Made by a program: the position numbers and the translations under genes. The notes under the pieces were generated by a model. The model saw only the letters and a program-made list of their open reading frames with translations, had not been told where the DNA came from and ran no database searches. This document shows positions 35,123 through 45,045 of a stretch of 64,000 nt of DNA, piece after piece (positions within the stretch are counted from its first letter, which is position 1; each line of letters opens with the position of its first letter). The DNA is from Thalassobellus citreus (GTDB lineage Bacteria > Bacteroidota > Bacteroidia > Flavobacteriales > Flavobacteriaceae), in NCBI RefSeq assembly GCF_044385915.1, contig NZ_JBISCC010000130.1:247426-311425 (forward strand), read 5' to 3'.

Positions 35123-36190
35123 ATGGATTCTATTACCACAAATAACTGTACAATTCATTTTAATGAGAACTGTTATCATTCACTAAACAAACACCTTAAC
35201 GATAGAAATTTTTCTAAAATCTTTATTTTAGTTGATGAAAATACGCATGAGCATTGTTTGCCTTTATTTTTAAAAAATATGAAAACTAATGTTTCTATTG
35301 AAATTATTGAAATTGAAGCTGGTGAAATACATAAAACTATTGATACTTGTGTAGGTGTTTGGAACACACTTTCTGACTTAAATGCAGATAGAAAAAGTTT
35401 ATTAATAAATATTGGTGGTGGTGTTATTACAGATTTAGGAGGATTTGTGGCATGTACATTTAAACGTGGTATTTCTTATATTAACGTACCAACATCATTA
35501 CTATCAATGGTTGATGCATCAGTTGGTGGTAAAACTGGTGTAGATTTAGGTCATTTAAAAAATCAGGTTGGTGTTATAAGTAACCCTGATTTAGTATTAA
35601 TTGATACTAATTTTTTAGATACTTTACCTAAAAACCAAATGCGTTCTGGTCTTGCAGAAATGCTTAAACACGGATTAATTACTGGGGAATCCTATTGGAA
35701 TAATTTTAAAAACTTATCTAACCTATCTTTAGATGATTTAGATAGACTTATTTACGAATCTGTAATAATAAAAAGAAATGTTGTTGAGGAAGACCCTTAT
35801 GAAAATGGATTAAGAAAAACCTTAAATTTTGGTCATACACTTGGACACGCAATTGAATCTTACTTTTTAAGTAGTCCCAATAAAACCACATTATTACACG
35901 GCGAAGCTATTGCTGTAGGCATGATTTTAGCATGTTATATTTCAACTGAATTAGCAGGTTTTCCTAAAGAAACTACTTTAGAAATTAAAGATTTATTAAT
36001 TAACTATTATGGTAAAGTAGATATTAACGAAGATGAATACGCTACAATAATTGACCTTCTTAAATATGACAAGAAAAATAATCATGGTAATATTAACTTT
36101 GTTTTATTAGAAAACATTGGTATTACAAAAATTGATTGTTTAGTAGATGATAAAATTATAATTGATTCCTTTAAATTTTATACCGTTTAG
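35123..36190 (+). CDS. aroB: 3-dehydroquinate synthase
   Basis: AroB makes 3-dehydroquinate from DAHP in the shikimate pathway, with NAD and zinc. The 355 residues include INIGGGVITDLGGFVACTFKRG (about residues 94-115), NVPTSLLSMVDASVGGKTGVD, LRKTLNFGHTLGHAIES with two zinc-ligand histidines, and LLHGEAIAVGM. It is divergent from proline dehydrogenase and directly upstream of the CpsB-type phosphatase (28 bp). Confidence 0.96.
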   Translation: MDSITTNNCTIHFNENCYHSLNKHLNDRNFSKIFILVDENTHEHCLPLFLKNMKTNVSIEIIEIEAGEIHKTIDTCVGVWNTLSDLNADRKSLLINIGGGVITDLGGFVACTFKRGISYINVPTSLLSMVDASVGGKTGVDLGHLKNQVGVISNPDLVLIDTNFLDTLPKNQMRSGLAEMLKHGLITGESYWNNFKNLSNLSLDDLDRLIYESVIIKRNVVEEDPYENGLRKTLNFGHTLGHAIESYFLSSPNKTTLLHGEAIAVGMILACYISTELAGFPKETTLEIKDLLINYYGKVDINEDEYATIIDLLKYDKKNNHGNINFVLLENIGITKIDCLVDDKIIIDSFKFYTV

Positions 36191-36218
36191 TTGTTGCAGA
36201 TAGGCTTATATTTGTAAT

Positions 36219-36965
36219 ATGATTAATTTTTTTACAAAAAAATATTTTTTAAAAGATTTACTAGAGGATTTTGTAGATATACATAACCATATACTTCCTG
36301 GTATAGATGATGGTGCTAAAACAGTTGAAGAATCTTTAAATTTAATTTGTAAACTGAAAGATTTAGGTGTTAAAGAATTTATACCAACACCGCATATCAT
36401 GCAAGATTTCTATCCCAATACAGATGAAACTATTGGGAATGCATATCAAAATTTACTTGAAAACTTAAACACGAAAGCACTAAGCTCTACACCTATAAAC
36501 CCTGCTGCAGAATATATGCTTGATAATAATTTTGAAAAATTATTAGAAACGGAAAACTTATTTACACTTAAAAAAAAATATGTTTTGGTCGAATTGTCAT
36601 ATTTTCAACCACCAATTAATTTAGAAGATATTATTTTCAAAATTAAAACTAAAGGCTATGTACCAGTTTTAGCTCACCCTGAACGCTATTCTTTTTATCA
36701 TAATAATTTAGATTATTATATAAGACTAAAACATTTGGGATGTTTATTTCAGCTTAATTTATTATCGCTTTCTGATCACTATGGAAAAAATGTAAAAAGA
36801 GCAGCGTATTATTTAATTGAAAACAATTTAATTGATTTCTCAGGGACTGATGTACACAAAGACTATCATATTAAAAAATTAGCAAATTTATTAGTTAAAA
36901 AAAGTCAAATTAAAAATTTGACTTTAATAGTAACAAAAACAAATAACACGTTTTCAGTAACTTAA
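36219..36965 (+). CDS. PHP-domain tyrosine-protein phosphatase, CpsB/YwqE type
   Basis: This metal-dependent phosphatase removes phosphate from the tyrosine cluster of its kinase, here probably the Wzc on the other strand. The 248 residues have the HxH metal motif in VDIHNHILPGIDDGAKT (about residues 19-35), IPTPHIMQDFYPN, PVLAHPERYSFY and SGTDVHKDYH. Its stop overlaps the converging Wzc stop by 4 bp, so phosphatase and kinase genes are tail to tail. A -7-like TATATTTG ends 4 nt before the ATG. Confidence 0.92.
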   Translation: MINFFTKKYFLKDLLEDFVDIHNHILPGIDDGAKTVEESLNLICKLKDLGVKEFIPTPHIMQDFYPNTDETIGNAYQNLLENLNTKALSSTPINPAAEYMLDNNFEKLLETENLFTLKKKYVLVELSYFQPPINLEDIIFKIKTKGYVPVLAHPERYSFYHNNLDYYIRLKHLGCLFQLNLLSLSDHYGKNVKRAAYYLIENNLIDFSGTDVHKDYHIKKLANLLVKKSQIKNLTLIVTKTNNTFSVT

Positions 36966-39352
36966 TATTTTATCCTAAAAAAACTTTTCTTTTCAGGTGT
37001 AGCATAATACCCATACTTTGAACCATATCCAAAATTAGACTTTTTGACATCATTAACAACTAGCATCATATTATTAAGCTTGTTTTCAGAATGTAAACCT
37101 TTAGTGAAGTTTAAAACTCGCTTTTCTGTATAATCTGCTCTAGTTAAGTATATTGTATGACCTGCATATTGACTAATTAATAAAGTATCTGTAACAGGCA
37201 TTGTAGGAGCCGTATCTACTATAACCATGTCATATTTATTAGATACATAATCAAACAAATCTTTAACCCTACCACTCATCAATAACTCAGCTGGATTTGG
37301 AGGGATTTTACCTGAAAGTAATATATCAATTTCTATATCATTAATGTTGTAAGTATTTATAGTTTCACCTACTAATATTGATTTGTCAGCCAAATATTCT
37401 GTGAAACCTAATTTTGAAGTTTCTGCTTTAACTTTACCATTAAGTACTGCATGAATTTGCGGGTTTCTAATATCTGCTCCGATTAATAATACTCTTTTAT
37501 TAGTGTTTGCAATTGTTAATGCCGTATTTAGACTAAAGAATGATTTCCCTTCTCCTTTTATTGTTGAAGTAACGAATACCACATTCTCATAATTCTTAAT
37601 ATTTCTTCCTCTTCTTAAATAATCAAAATTTGTTCTTATAATTCTAAAAGACTCAGATAAAATTGATCTATCATTCTTTTCAATTACCCCTTTGTCTTTT
37701 TTAGAACTCTCTTTTAGTTTAGGGATTTCTCCTAATATAGAAATATTTTTAATTTCCTTTTCTAGATCTTCTTTATTATGGATTTTAGTATCTAATAAAT
37801 CCATAACATATATAATTAAAAAAGGAATAAGCAAACCAATAAAACAAGCTGCTATAAAAATCAGCTTCTTATTTGGAAATACTGGTGTAGGGTTGCCATA
37901 TGCATCATCAATAACAACAGCATTAGGAGAGGTAGCCGTTAAGGATATTGCAGCCTCTTCTTTTTTTGTGAGTAAATAAACGTAAAGATCTTCCATTGTT
38001 CCTTGTTCACGCTCAATATCTCTTAATACACGTGTTTGTCCTGGGACTGCGTAAATTTTTGAATTAATTTTATTTAATTGGTTTTCAAAATTTTGAATCT
38101 TGATACTTACAGTTCTAGATAAATTATTTAAACTTTGTCTTAAACTACTCCTTAAAGCATTTAACTCTTGATCTAAATTTACTATTATTGGATTTTTTTC
38201 ACTTGAGCTTTTTAAACGAGCTTGTCTAACACTTAACAACTCGTTATACTTAGAAACAGTAGCACCAATAGAAGCATCAGATAATCCAACATTTGAAGGA
38301 ATAGGCTGAAATGTACTATTTTCACTACCAACTTGGTTTTTTAAATAGTTAATAATATTTAATTCATTTCTACTAACACTTAATTCCTGCTCATTCTGAG
38401 TGCTAAAATTAATATACGAATCTGCTTCAGAAGTTATATTTGTTAACTTATTGCCTGTTTTGAAGTTTTGAACATTATTATCAATACCCGCTAAATTACT
38501 AGCTACCAACTCAATACGATCAGAAATAAATTTAGATGTGTTTTTTGATTTAATATTTTTTTCTTCAAGAGAACTCTTATTATATTCATCTATTAAAGTA
38601 TTAATAACATCAACTGCTTTAGATTTAACTTTATCTCTTAAAGCAATACCTATAATTCTTGATTGTTTTTCAACTTGATATATATTAATGCTATATTTAT
38701 AATACTGTACTAAATTATCTATAGATGAAATTCTAACCTTAATAGTTTTTCCTATTAAATCTTTAAAATCTGTTTTTTTTGGAGTGACAACCATTCCTCC
38801 AAAATGAGTTGAAATATTTTCACCGAAAGCACTTTTCTTAAAAACATCATCTTCATTAATTTTATAAGCAAAATCAACTTCAGATAAAACTTCTATATAA
38901 AAACTGAAATTAACTTTATCTATTATTGAATCAGAAGCAATAAAATTAATATTAAAAGGAATATTATCATATAATTCAGTTTCATGAATTCTCCCTTGTA
39001 AAAAATATTGAATATTTAAATTTAATTTCTTAATTACATTATTTAAAATGTATCTAGATTTAGCAACTTCTATTTCATCTTGAACGCTTGCGTATTCTTT
39101 TTCTGCAAAAAAAGATAAATCATTAAAAGCAGCTCCGACAGAATTCGCTTCAGAATCATTTAAAAGCTTAATTTGAGCATAAGCTTGATATTCAGGCGCT
39201 GTATATCTAACATAAAAAAACGCAATACCTATAGCTAATAATAAACTTAACGCAAACCATTTCCATTGCTTTGTATAGGTTGATATTATTTTTTTAAAAT
39301 TAAAAACTTCAGAAATATTTTGTGAAGCTATTTCTTTTTGATTTAAATTCAT
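36962..39352 (-). CDS. wzc: polysaccharide chain-length regulator and tyrosine autokinase
   Basis: Wzc spans the inner membrane and its phosphorylation cycle controls chain length and export. The 796 residues have a first membrane helix (about 33-52), a periplasmic Wzz domain and long coiled coil (about 55-490), a second helix (about 508-528), and a cytosolic BY-kinase. The kinase has Walker A TSTIKGEGKSFFSLN, A' VLLIGADIRNP and B MVIVDTAPTMP. A C-terminal tyrosine cluster reads YGSKYGYYATPEKK and ends in a terminal Tyr. It follows wza by 1 bp, in the usual wza-wzc order. Confidence 0.94.
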   Translation of the reverse strand: MNLNQKEIASQNISEVFNFKKIISTYTKQWKWFALSLLLAIGIAFFYVRYTAPEYQAYAQIKLLNDSEANSVGAAFNDLSFFAEKEYASVQDEIEVAKSRYILNNVIKKLNLNIQYFLQGRIHETELYDNIPFNINFIASDSIIDKVNFSFYIEVLSEVDFAYKINEDDVFKKSAFGENISTHFGGMVVTPKKTDFKDLIGKTIKVRISSIDNLVQYYKYSINIYQVEKQSRIIGIALRDKVKSKAVDVINTLIDEYNKSSLEEKNIKSKNTSKFISDRIELVASNLAGIDNNVQNFKTGNKLTNITSEADSYINFSTQNEQELSVSRNELNIINYLKNQVGSENSTFQPIPSNVGLSDASIGATVSKYNELLSVRQARLKSSSEKNPIIVNLDQELNALRSSLRQSLNNLSRTVSIKIQNFENQLNKINSKIYAVPGQTRVLRDIEREQGTMEDLYVYLLTKKEEAAISLTATSPNAVVIDDAYGNPTPVFPNKKLIFIAACFIGLLIPFLIIYVMDLLDTKIHNKEDLEKEIKNISILGEIPKLKESSKKDKGVIEKNDRSILSESFRIIRTNFDYLRRGRNIKNYENVVFVTSTIKGEGKSFFSLNTALTIANTNKRVLLIGADIRNPQIHAVLNGKVKAETSKLGFTEYLADKSILVGETINTYNINDIEIDILLSGKIPPNPAELLMSGRVKDLFDYVSNKYDMVIVDTAPTMPVTDTLLISQYAGHTIYLTRADYTEKRVLNFTKGLHSENKLNNMMLVVNDVKKSNFGYGSKYGYYATPEKKSFFRIKY

Positions 39353-39353
39353 A

Positions 39354-40151
39354 CTAAATTCTAGTAATTAAAAGAGCTATTCCTAGTGCAAATGAAGATA
39401 TAGATATAATAGTACCTAACCTATTATCTCCTGAAGCACCACTGACTCCTGATTTATTCTGTTCAACATAAACAACATCATTTTGTGTTAAAAAATAAAC
39501 CGGAGAATTAAAAAGCTCTTTATTTGTTAAATCAATTCTAGTAGATGTTTTAACACCATTAAAATCTCTAATAACTAATACATTATCTCTTCTCCCTTTA
39601 ATATTTAGGTCTCCTGCCAATCCTAATGCTTTTAAAAGACTTATCCTTTCTCCAGTCACTGGATATGTTCCAGGTCGGTTTACTGCTCCTAAAATAGTTA
39701 TTTGAAAATTTAAAATTCTAATATTAACTATCGGGTCTTTAAGATATTGTGCTAATTTTTCTTTTAATAGTGCTTTACCCTCTTCTAATGTTAAACCCAA
39801 CAATTTTATCTTTCCTAAAACAGGATAATCAATATTGCCATCAACATCTATAATATACCCAGTGGCTCCAACTTGGCTAATATTTCCTCCAGTGGTTCCA
39901 ACTTGGCTACCTTGAAGATCAAGGTTAAATGGTTTAGCGGATTCTAAATCAAATGTAGAAATAAATATGCTTACATTATCATTAATCTTAAATTTTGGTT
40001 GAAAAGTATCCGTATCAACAATAGTCTCAAAATTTTTTGTGTTTTGAAAATACACAACATCTTTTCTATTAGCACAAGAAGTTAAAAAATAAAGACATAT
40101 AATACATATTAACTTATACTTAAGTATAAATTTAGAAAACATTTTATTCAT
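39354..40151 (-). CDS. wza: outer-membrane polysaccharide export lipoprotein
   Basis: Wza-type proteins form the outer-membrane pore for the polymer. From the ATG at 40151 the protein has about 265 residues: a lipoprotein signal with LTSC lipobox (Cys about residue 26), a polysaccharide-export domain with KDVVYFQN and YPVLGKIKLLGLTLEEGKALL, an SLBB domain with ITILGAVNRPGTYPVTGERI, and a C-terminal helix. A short internal tandem (GSQVGTTGG then ISQVGATG) lies near residue 90. The longer in-frame start at 40196 would lack a signal peptide. C6 and CCCCAAAT precede the start. Confidence 0.93.
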   Translation of the reverse strand: MNKMFSKFILKYKLICIICLYFLTSCANRKDVVYFQNTKNFETIVDTDTFQPKFKINDNVSIFISTFDLESAKPFNLDLQGSQVGTTGGNISQVGATGYIIDVDGNIDYPVLGKIKLLGLTLEEGKALLKEKLAQYLKDPIVNIRILNFQITILGAVNRPGTYPVTGERISLLKALGLAGDLNIKGRRDNVLVIRDFNGVKTSTRIDLTNKELFNSPVYFLTQNDVVYVEQNKSGVSGASGDNRLGTIISISSFALGIALLITRI

Positions 40152-40161
40152 TGGTAATATT

Positions 40162-40169
40162 ATTTGGGG
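40162..40169 (-). promoter_or_regulatory. CCCCAAAT leader motif before wza
   Basis: CCCCAAAT (inside a run of six C) lies 10 nt upstream of the wza ATG. The same octamer lies exactly 10 nt upstream of the beta-helix lipoprotein start and 3 nt upstream of the TviC-like epimerase start. C runs are rare in this genome and cannot pair with the anti-Shine-Dalgarno. Confidence 0.35.
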
Positions 40170-40196
40170 GGTGAAATTAATAAAATTTTTAATCAA

Positions 40197-42140
40197 TTAT
40201 AAATTGTTTTTATAAGTTTTATTAGATTCATTATTTAAAACACCTTTTACTTTTTTATAAATTTGTACTTTTTTATCAAATCTTTCATAATCAGAATTAT
40301 TAGATTTATACTCAGGTATTAAACGTTTCATTTTCATAACAATGTTATTATTTTGAAAACGGTTAGTAATGCATAACTCTTCAATTTCAGATTTAATGCT
40401 TTTATAATCAAGCTCTCTTGTTTTACTAATCATTATCTTTTTATGATATGTAGATAATGTATTTTCACCATTAGCTAATAATTCTTCATAAAGTTTTTCT
40501 CCTGGACGTAAACCTGTAATATTAATATCAATATCATCTGGGAAATTTAAACCAGAAAGTTTTATCATATTTTTTGCTAGATCATATATTTTAACAGATT
40601 CACCCATGTCAAAAATAAATATCTCACCTCCCTTACCCATTGTACCTGCTTCTAAAACTAACTGAGAAGCTTCAGGAATAGTCATAAAATATCTAGTAAT
40701 ATCTTTATGTGTCAATGTCAATGGACCTCCATTTTCAATTTGCTTTTTGAACAAAGGAATTACAGAGCCATTAGACCCTAAAACATTTCCAAATCTTGTA
40801 GTAATAAACTTTGTTTTGCTTTCTTTTTGTAAGCAGCTAATATACATTTCTGCCATTCTTTTTGTTGCCCCCATCACACTAGTAGGGTTAACAGCTTTAT
40901 CTGTAGATACAAAAACAAACTTCTTAACATTATAGCGAGAAGCAGTATCTGCTAAAAGCTTAGTTCCATTTACATTAATTTTAATAGCCTCATATGGAGC
41001 CTGTTCCATTAATGGAACATGCTTATAAGCAGCTGCATGAAAAACCATAGTTGGTTTATGTTGTTGGAAGATATTATCAATACGCAAACCATCTCTAATA
41101 TCTGCAACAATAGCTGTGAAATTATATTTATTGTCTCTCTTTAAATCTTGTTGAACATCATAAAGACAAGACTCTGCCTGATCTACTAATATTAAGTGTT
41201 TAACATCGAAATGTGACAATTGTTTCACAAGCTCACTTCCAATAGAACCTGCTGCACCTGTTATTAATATTGTCTCACCTCTAAATTCATTAGTTAAATT
41301 AGGGTTATCTATTTGTATTGGAGCACGACCTAAAAGATCTTCAATTTGAACTTGTTTTATCTGCTTAACATTCAGCTCTCCGTTAATCCAACTTTCGATA
41401 GGTGGCACTTTAGTTACCTTTACTTCTAAATTAACTAAACCTAATAAGGTATCTTTATCAATATTTTTAGATGTTACTATAATTTCATCAATACTATTTA
41501 AGTCAATATAATTTTGTGTAATAGCATTTTTACTTAAAATAGAAACTCCATTAATTGACTTTCCATTTTTCACATAATTATCATTAATAAAACCTGCAAC
41601 ATGAAATCTTTCTATTACATTATTAATTAAAGCATTATAAGTAACAATAGCAGAATCTCCTACTCCATATATTAGTACCTTTTTAGAAGAAATATACTTA
41701 CATTTTAAATGGTTATAAACCATTTTAAAAATTAATCGAGATCCACTAAGAGCTACAAAACTAAATATTGCATGGATAAAAATGATTGAACTTGGTATAG
41801 TAAACTCATTAACTAAATTAAAACTCTTATTAATAAAAACAAATAAAACAGTAGTTATAGTCATTAAAGAAACTGCCTTAAAGACATTTACTACATCTGT
41901 AAAACCAGTATGTCTTATTATACTTTTAAAAGAACCTACAATTAAAAAACTTAAAGAAGCAACTATTGCTAAAAAAGGTAATTGATATAAAAATTGAGTA
42001 ATATCAAATTTTAAAGTAAAATTAAATCTTACAAAATAGGCCATAAAAAATGTAGCCAATACAATGAATAAATCAATAGTAAAAACAAGCCATTTAGAGG
42101 CGTATTTTTGAGAGAGATAGGTAAAGTAATTATTTATCAT
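40197..42140 (-). CDS. membrane-bound UDP-sugar 4,6-dehydratase (PglF/WbpM/CapD type)
   Basis: This enzyme makes a UDP-4-keto-6-deoxy sugar, typically from UDP-GlcNAc. The 647 residues have four N-terminal membrane helices (about 15-130), a Rossmann-like nucleotide-binding domain (CoA_binding_3, about 150-270), and a C-terminal SDR domain with ITGAAGSIGSELVKQL (about 291-306). The catalytic set is in STDKAVNPTSVMGATKR, where Met replaces the usual Tyr, as in PglF and WbpM. It overlaps the aminotransferase upstream by 4 bp, so the two act on the same sugar. Confidence 0.93.
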   Translation of the reverse strand: MINNYFTYLSQKYASKWLVFTIDLFIVLATFFMAYFVRFNFTLKFDITQFLYQLPFLAIVASLSFLIVGSFKSIIRHTGFTDVVNVFKAVSLMTITTVLFVFINKSFNLVNEFTIPSSIIFIHAIFSFVALSGSRLIFKMVYNHLKCKYISSKKVLIYGVGDSAIVTYNALINNVIERFHVAGFINDNYVKNGKSINGVSILSKNAITQNYIDLNSIDEIIVTSKNIDKDTLLGLVNLEVKVTKVPPIESWINGELNVKQIKQVQIEDLLGRAPIQIDNPNLTNEFRGETILITGAAGSIGSELVKQLSHFDVKHLILVDQAESCLYDVQQDLKRDNKYNFTAIVADIRDGLRIDNIFQQHKPTMVFHAAAYKHVPLMEQAPYEAIKINVNGTKLLADTASRYNVKKFVFVSTDKAVNPTSVMGATKRMAEMYISCLQKESKTKFITTRFGNVLGSNGSVIPLFKKQIENGGPLTLTHKDITRYFMTIPEASQLVLEAGTMGKGGEIFIFDMGESVKIYDLAKNMIKLSGLNFPDDIDINITGLRPGEKLYEELLANGENTLSTYHKKIMISKTRELDYKSIKSEIEELCITNRFQNNNIVMKMKRLIPEYKSNNSDYERFDKKVQIYKKVKGVLNNESNKTYKNNL

Positions 42141-43267
42141 AAGTTTGGGGTTTTTAATATTTGGGTAATAATTCTATTTAAATCATCTTGACTTAAATTA
42201 GATCCGCTTGGTAAACAAAGTCCTTTTTCAAAAAGTTCTTCGGATGTACCATCTGTAAAATGCAAACAATTTTTAAATACAGGTTGTAAATGCATAGGTT
42301 TCCATAAAGGTCTTGATTCAATATCGTCTTTTAACAACTCAATCCTTATTTGTTCTCTTAATTTGTATGAATCAGTTTTAATACAAGTAATCCATCTATT
42401 AGAAAAGAATCCTTCTGGTTCTTCTAAAAAAGAAATACTTTCATACTTATCTAAATTTTCTTTATAAAACTCATAATTTTTTCTTCTAGCAGCTACTCTA
42501 TCATCAATCACTTCCATTTGCCCTCTTCCGATACCTGCTAAAACATTACTCATTCTGTAATTAAAACCAACTGCTGAATGTTCATAATGCGGAGCATTAT
42601 CTCTTGCCTGAGTAGAATAAAACACAGCTTTATTCTTAGTTTCAATAGTATTTACAACCAAAGCACCTCCTCCAGAAGTAGTAATTATTTTATTACCATT
42701 AAAAGATAATATACCTATATCAGAGAGGTTTGCACATGGTTTATCAAAATAAGTACTTCCTAAAGCTTCAGCACTATCCTCAACAACTGGAATATCATAC
42801 TTCTTGGCAATCTTATTTATTTCATTAGCCTTATAAGGCATACCATAAAGATGGACAGCAATAATCGCTTTCGGTTTCTTATATTTTTGTATTCTATCTA
42901 TTATAGCTATTTCTAATAGTTCTGGAGACATATTCCATGTGTCTTTTTCACTATCGATAAAAACAGGTGTTGCTCCTTGATAAATTATTGGGTTTGCAGA
43001 AGCAGAAAATGTAAAACTTTGACATAAAACTTCATCACCCTTATTAACATTTAACAATTTAAGTGCTAAATGTATTGCAGCTGTTCCTGAACTAAGAACA
43101 GCTACATGAGAATCTCCTCCTAAATAATTTTCTATATCTTTTTCAAAACCATCAACATTAGGGCCTAACGGAGCTATCCAATTTGTATCGAAAGCTTCGT
43201 TTACAAACTTTTGCTCAGTCCCTCCCATGTGAGGCGAGGATAAGTATATTTTAGTTTTTGTTAGCAT
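42137..43267 (-). CDS. DegT/DnrJ/EryC1/StrS aminotransferase (PglE/WlaK type)
   Basis: This PLP enzyme converts the UDP-4-keto sugar to a UDP-4-amino-4,6-dideoxy sugar. The 376 residues have SSGTAAIHLALKLLNV (phosphate loop), VEDSAEALGSTY and the PLP lysine in LSFNGNKIITTSGGG (about residue 189). It is coupled to the dehydratase by a 4-bp overlap. The acetyltransferase that completes bacillosamine (PglD) is not seen in this window, so the amine may be left free, acetylated elsewhere, or formylated by the enzyme at 50425. Confidence 0.92.
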   Translation of the reverse strand: MLTKTKIYLSSPHMGGTEQKFVNEAFDTNWIAPLGPNVDGFEKDIENYLGGDSHVAVLSSGTAAIHLALKLLNVNKGDEVLCQSFTFSASANPIIYQGATPVFIDSEKDTWNMSPELLEIAIIDRIQKYKKPKAIIAVHLYGMPYKANEINKIAKKYDIPVVEDSAEALGSTYFDKPCANLSDIGILSFNGNKIITTSGGGALVVNTIETKNKAVFYSTQARDNAPHYEHSAVGFNYRMSNVLAGIGRGQMEVIDDRVAARRKNYEFYKENLDKYESISFLEEPEGFFSNRWITCIKTDSYKLREQIRIELLKDDIESRPLWKPMHLQPVFKNCLHFTDGTSEELFEKGLCLPSGSNLSQDDLNRIITQILKTPNL

Positions 43268-43941
43268 TTACAATATATTTATTATTGGACACATTATATC
43301 CAAATCGTCACAATGACAATAAATTTTTGTTATAATAATTTGAATGGTATTTCCCTCATTGTACATAAAACAAAATCAGTTTATAATTAATAGCTTTAAA
43401 TTTTTTATTAACAGAATTCTATAATTTGAAATACTTTTTAATCCAAAATTGAGGGTTAGATTAAACAAATAAGAGTATAATATTTCAATTATCAGTAAAC
43501 TATTAAATTAATATGCTATTAATCAATTCAACTGTTGTTTTGATGGTGTAAATTTAGTAATAGTTTTTAAAGTACAATGAATAGATTCATGTAATTCGCT
43601 AAAAGAGTATTAAAAATCGGTTAACTACATTTCGTTATTTAATTCAAAGTAAAATAGTGTAACTCATCGATTTTTATTATTGATAAATTAAAACTTTGAT
43701 TTTATTTAAAATAATATATCTATTAGTTATTGCTTAAATTACAAATTCCATTTTCTACTGATTAAAATTTATATAATTTTATAATTCCATTATAAACAAG
43801 TACCTTTTATCGATATTTTTATACCGCTAAAAATATTAAATGAAGTTTATCGTAAAAAATGTCTAATTAAAATAATAATTAGTTCAATATCAATTATTTT
43901 TCACATATTTGTTTTTAATTTAAATTTAAACCCCAAATTAA
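43268..43941. other. 674-bp divergent regulatory region of the polysaccharide locus
   Basis: This very A+T-rich stretch separates the leftward wza-wzc-side genes from the rightward assembly genes. No credible ORF, tRNA or strong hairpin is seen. On the plus side CATATTTG (43904-43911, one mismatch to TAnnTTTG) with TTC 18 bp upstream may be the promoter of the epimerase gene, and CCCCAAAT follows at 43931. A region this long suggests regulator binding, but no operator can be named. Confidence 0.5.
43931..43938 (+). promoter_or_regulatory. CCCCAAAT leader motif before the TviC-like epimerase
   Basis: The octamer lies 3 nt before the ATG at 43942 and is shared with the leaders of wza and of the beta-helix lipoprotein. 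Confidence 0.33.
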
Positions 43942-44928
43942 ATGAAATTCAATCTATTAAATGATAAAACTATATTAGTCACTGGTGGTGCTGGCTTTAT
44001 TGGTTCAAACCTATGCGAGACATTATTAAACAATAACATAAAAACAATTTGTTTAGATAATTTTTCAACAGGAAAACACAAAAACATTGAACCTTTTCTT
44101 AAAAACAATAACTTTAAACTTGTTGAAGGAGACATAAGAAATCTTAAAGACTGCCATAAAGCCTGTAAAAATGTTGATTATATTTTACATGAAGCTGCAT
44201 TAGGATCGGTACCCAGATCTATAAATGATCCAATTACAACCAATGATGTTAATGTATCAGGTTTTTTAAATATGCTTGTTGCAGCAAGAGATGCAAATGT
44301 TAAACGATTTGTATATGCAGCTAGTTCATCTACATATGGAGATCATGAAGCGCTACCTAAAGTAGAAAATGTTATAGGAAAACCTTTATCTCCATATGCT
44401 ATTACTAAGTATGTAAATGAATTATATGCAGATATTTTTCAAAATGCTTATGGATTAGATACTATAGGATTACGTTATTTTAATGTTTTTGGAAAAAGAC
44501 AAGATCCTAACGGTGCCTATGCTGCTGTAATTCCTCTTTTTGTAAAACAATTTATTAACTATGAGTCGCCTTTAATTAATGGAGACGGAAGTTATTCAAG
44601 AGACTTTACCTATATAGACAATGTTATTCAAATGAATATACTTGCTCTAACTACCACTAACGAAGCAGCCTTAAACACAGTATATAATGTAGCATATGGA
44701 GAGAGAACTACTTTATTAGAATTAACAAGTTTACTAAAAGAACATCTAGCTGCTTTTGATGATAACATTAAAAATATTGAAATAAAACATCGTGCCAATA
44801 GAGTTGGTGACATCCCGCATTCATTGGCCTCTGTAGAAAAAGCAAAAAAATTATTGAATTATAATCCAAAATACAATATCAATGACGGTATAAGGGAAGC
44901 TGTTAATTGGTATTGGAAAAATTTATGA
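43942..44928 (+). CDS. UDP-N-acetylhexosamine 4-epimerase (WbpP/TviC type)
   Basis: This SDR epimerase interconverts gluco and galacto forms of UDP-HexNAc or UDP-HexNAc uronic acid. The 328 residues have GGAGFIGSNLCETLL (about residues 13-27), the catalytic SSSTYGDHEALPKVE and YAITKYVNE (Tyr and Lys about 151 and 155), LRYFNVFGKRQDPNGAY and NRVGDIPHS. These match TviC/WbpP more than GalE. It is the first gene right of the divergent region, and a TviB-like dehydrogenase lies two genes on, the pair used for UDP-GalNAc uronic acid. Confidence 0.9.
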   Translation: MKFNLLNDKTILVTGGAGFIGSNLCETLLNNNIKTICLDNFSTGKHKNIEPFLKNNNFKLVEGDIRNLKDCHKACKNVDYILHEAALGSVPRSINDPITTNDVNVSGFLNMLVAARDANVKRFVYAASSSTYGDHEALPKVENVIGKPLSPYAITKYVNELYADIFQNAYGLDTIGLRYFNVFGKRQDPNGAYAAVIPLFVKQFINYESPLINGDGSYSRDFTYIDNVIQMNILALTTTNEAALNTVYNVAYGERTTLLELTSLLKEHLAAFDDNIKNIEIKHRANRVGDIPHSLASVEKAKKLLNYNPKYNINDGIREAVNWYWKNL

Positions 44929-45018
44929 CAAAAAATTAAATTAAAAATCCCTCTCCATGTTTTTATATTTCATGCATAAAATTATTAATTCATGAATAAT
45001 TTTTGAGTATAACCTACT

Positions 45019-45045
45019 AAAACAATCGACAAAGAGATTGTTTTT
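45019..45045 (+). terminator. intrinsic terminator after the epimerase gene
   Basis: AAAACAATC (45019-45027) pairs with GATTGTTTT (45036-45044) around an 8-nt loop, ending in a T run, 90 nt after the stop. The stem is A/T-rich and so of moderate strength. Its right arm contains the -33 box of the next promoter. Confidence 0.5.
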
